Origin: an uncultured Dorea sp.
GTDB taxonomy: Bacteria > Bacillota > Clostridia > Lachnospirales > Lachnospiraceae
Assembly: GCA_910587575.1 (NCBI GenBank)
Contig: CAJULU010000072.1
Location: forward strand, 6,537 to 12,051
Direction: 5' to 3'
DNA length: 5,515 nucleotides
Shown: one piece after another, positions 5,435-5,515 of the stretch
Layout of the letters: each line of letters opens with the position of its first letter
How positions within the stretch are numbered: the stretch's first letter is position 1
Notes under the pieces: model-generated
Databases searched by the model: none
What the model saw: the letters and a program-made list of their open reading frames with translations, nothing else
Told to the model about the DNA's origin: nothing
Program-made: the position numbers and the translations under genes

Positions 5435-5515
5435 ACTCCCGCCCTTTATGGCACCGGTAAATCTTACCCGCTTCAGGCATTGCAATAAAATAATCTCCCT
5501 GGGCATTTACGGATA
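5433..5515 (-). CDS. C-terminal end of an unidentified upstream operon gene (partial)
   Basis: A reading frame enters from the right edge and stops at TAG 5435-5433, giving 26 residues that include GDYFIAMPEAGKIYRCHKGRE. The composition looks protein-like and soluble. The stop lies 10 nt before the first permease ATG and overlaps its ribosome binding site, the usual spacing of adjacent operon genes. The competing frame that extends the permease to 5506 lacks a ribosome binding site. The family is not recognisable; the hydrophilic end argues against another FtsX permease. An accessory, adaptor or substrate-related protein is possible but unproven. Confidence 0.55.
   Translation of the reverse strand, partial: SVNAQGDYFIAMPEAGKIYRCHKGRE

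Noticed and set aside
5423..5506. 28-residue N-terminal extension of the first permease
   Set aside because: Nothing like a ribosome binding site precedes ATG 5506, and a good one precedes ATG 5422. The same bases encode a more protein-like C-terminus in another frame.

Overview
The window suggests a Firmicute of the Clostridia, most likely a gut Lachnospiraceae-type genome. The signs are moderate G+C with mixed codon use, strong AGGAGG-type ribosome binding sites 5-11 nt before the starts, AT-rich promoter regions, and the kinds of gene present. This placement is an inference; nothing in the window identifies a species.

Left part (1-2183): a maltodextrin-type locus with two divergent genes. 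On the minus strand, cut by the left edge, is the N-terminus of a LacI-family repressor (start at 299). On the plus strand is malQ (693-2183), a complete short-type GH77 4-alpha-glucanotransferase with all catalytic residues. They share a 393-nt AT-rich regulatory region (300-692). It holds an extended -10 promoter for the regulator, weaker promoter candidates for malQ, a 9-bp motif (TTGCGTTTT) found once per direction as an inverted pair, other short repeats, and a hairpin in the malQ leader. The simplest reading is a sugar-responsive repressor controlling itself and malQ.

Middle (2184-2280): a long imperfect palindrome with T-rich flanks lies between convergent malQ and the ABC operon and probably terminates both. 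Its repeated ends also resemble a small mobile-element remnant.

Right part (2278-5515): a minus-strand operon in the order [unknown gene, only its last 26 residues visible] - FtsX/MacB-type permease (380 aa) - FtsX/MacB-type permease (368 aa) - MacB/LolD-type ATPase (226 aa). Two different four-helix permeases with large extracytoplasmic domains plus one ATPase point to a heterodimeric type VII (mechanotransmission) ABC system, comparable in content to Vex-type exporters; the substrate is unknown. Shine-Dalgarno positions place all three complete ABC starts downstream of the longest possible open frames. The 181-nt gap between the permeases carries a near-copy of the first permease's 3' end, and a perfect 8-bp hairpin sits just before the ATPase ribosome binding site. 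The two halves of the window are probably functionally unrelated. No transposase gene, CRISPR array, tRNA or rRNA is visible.
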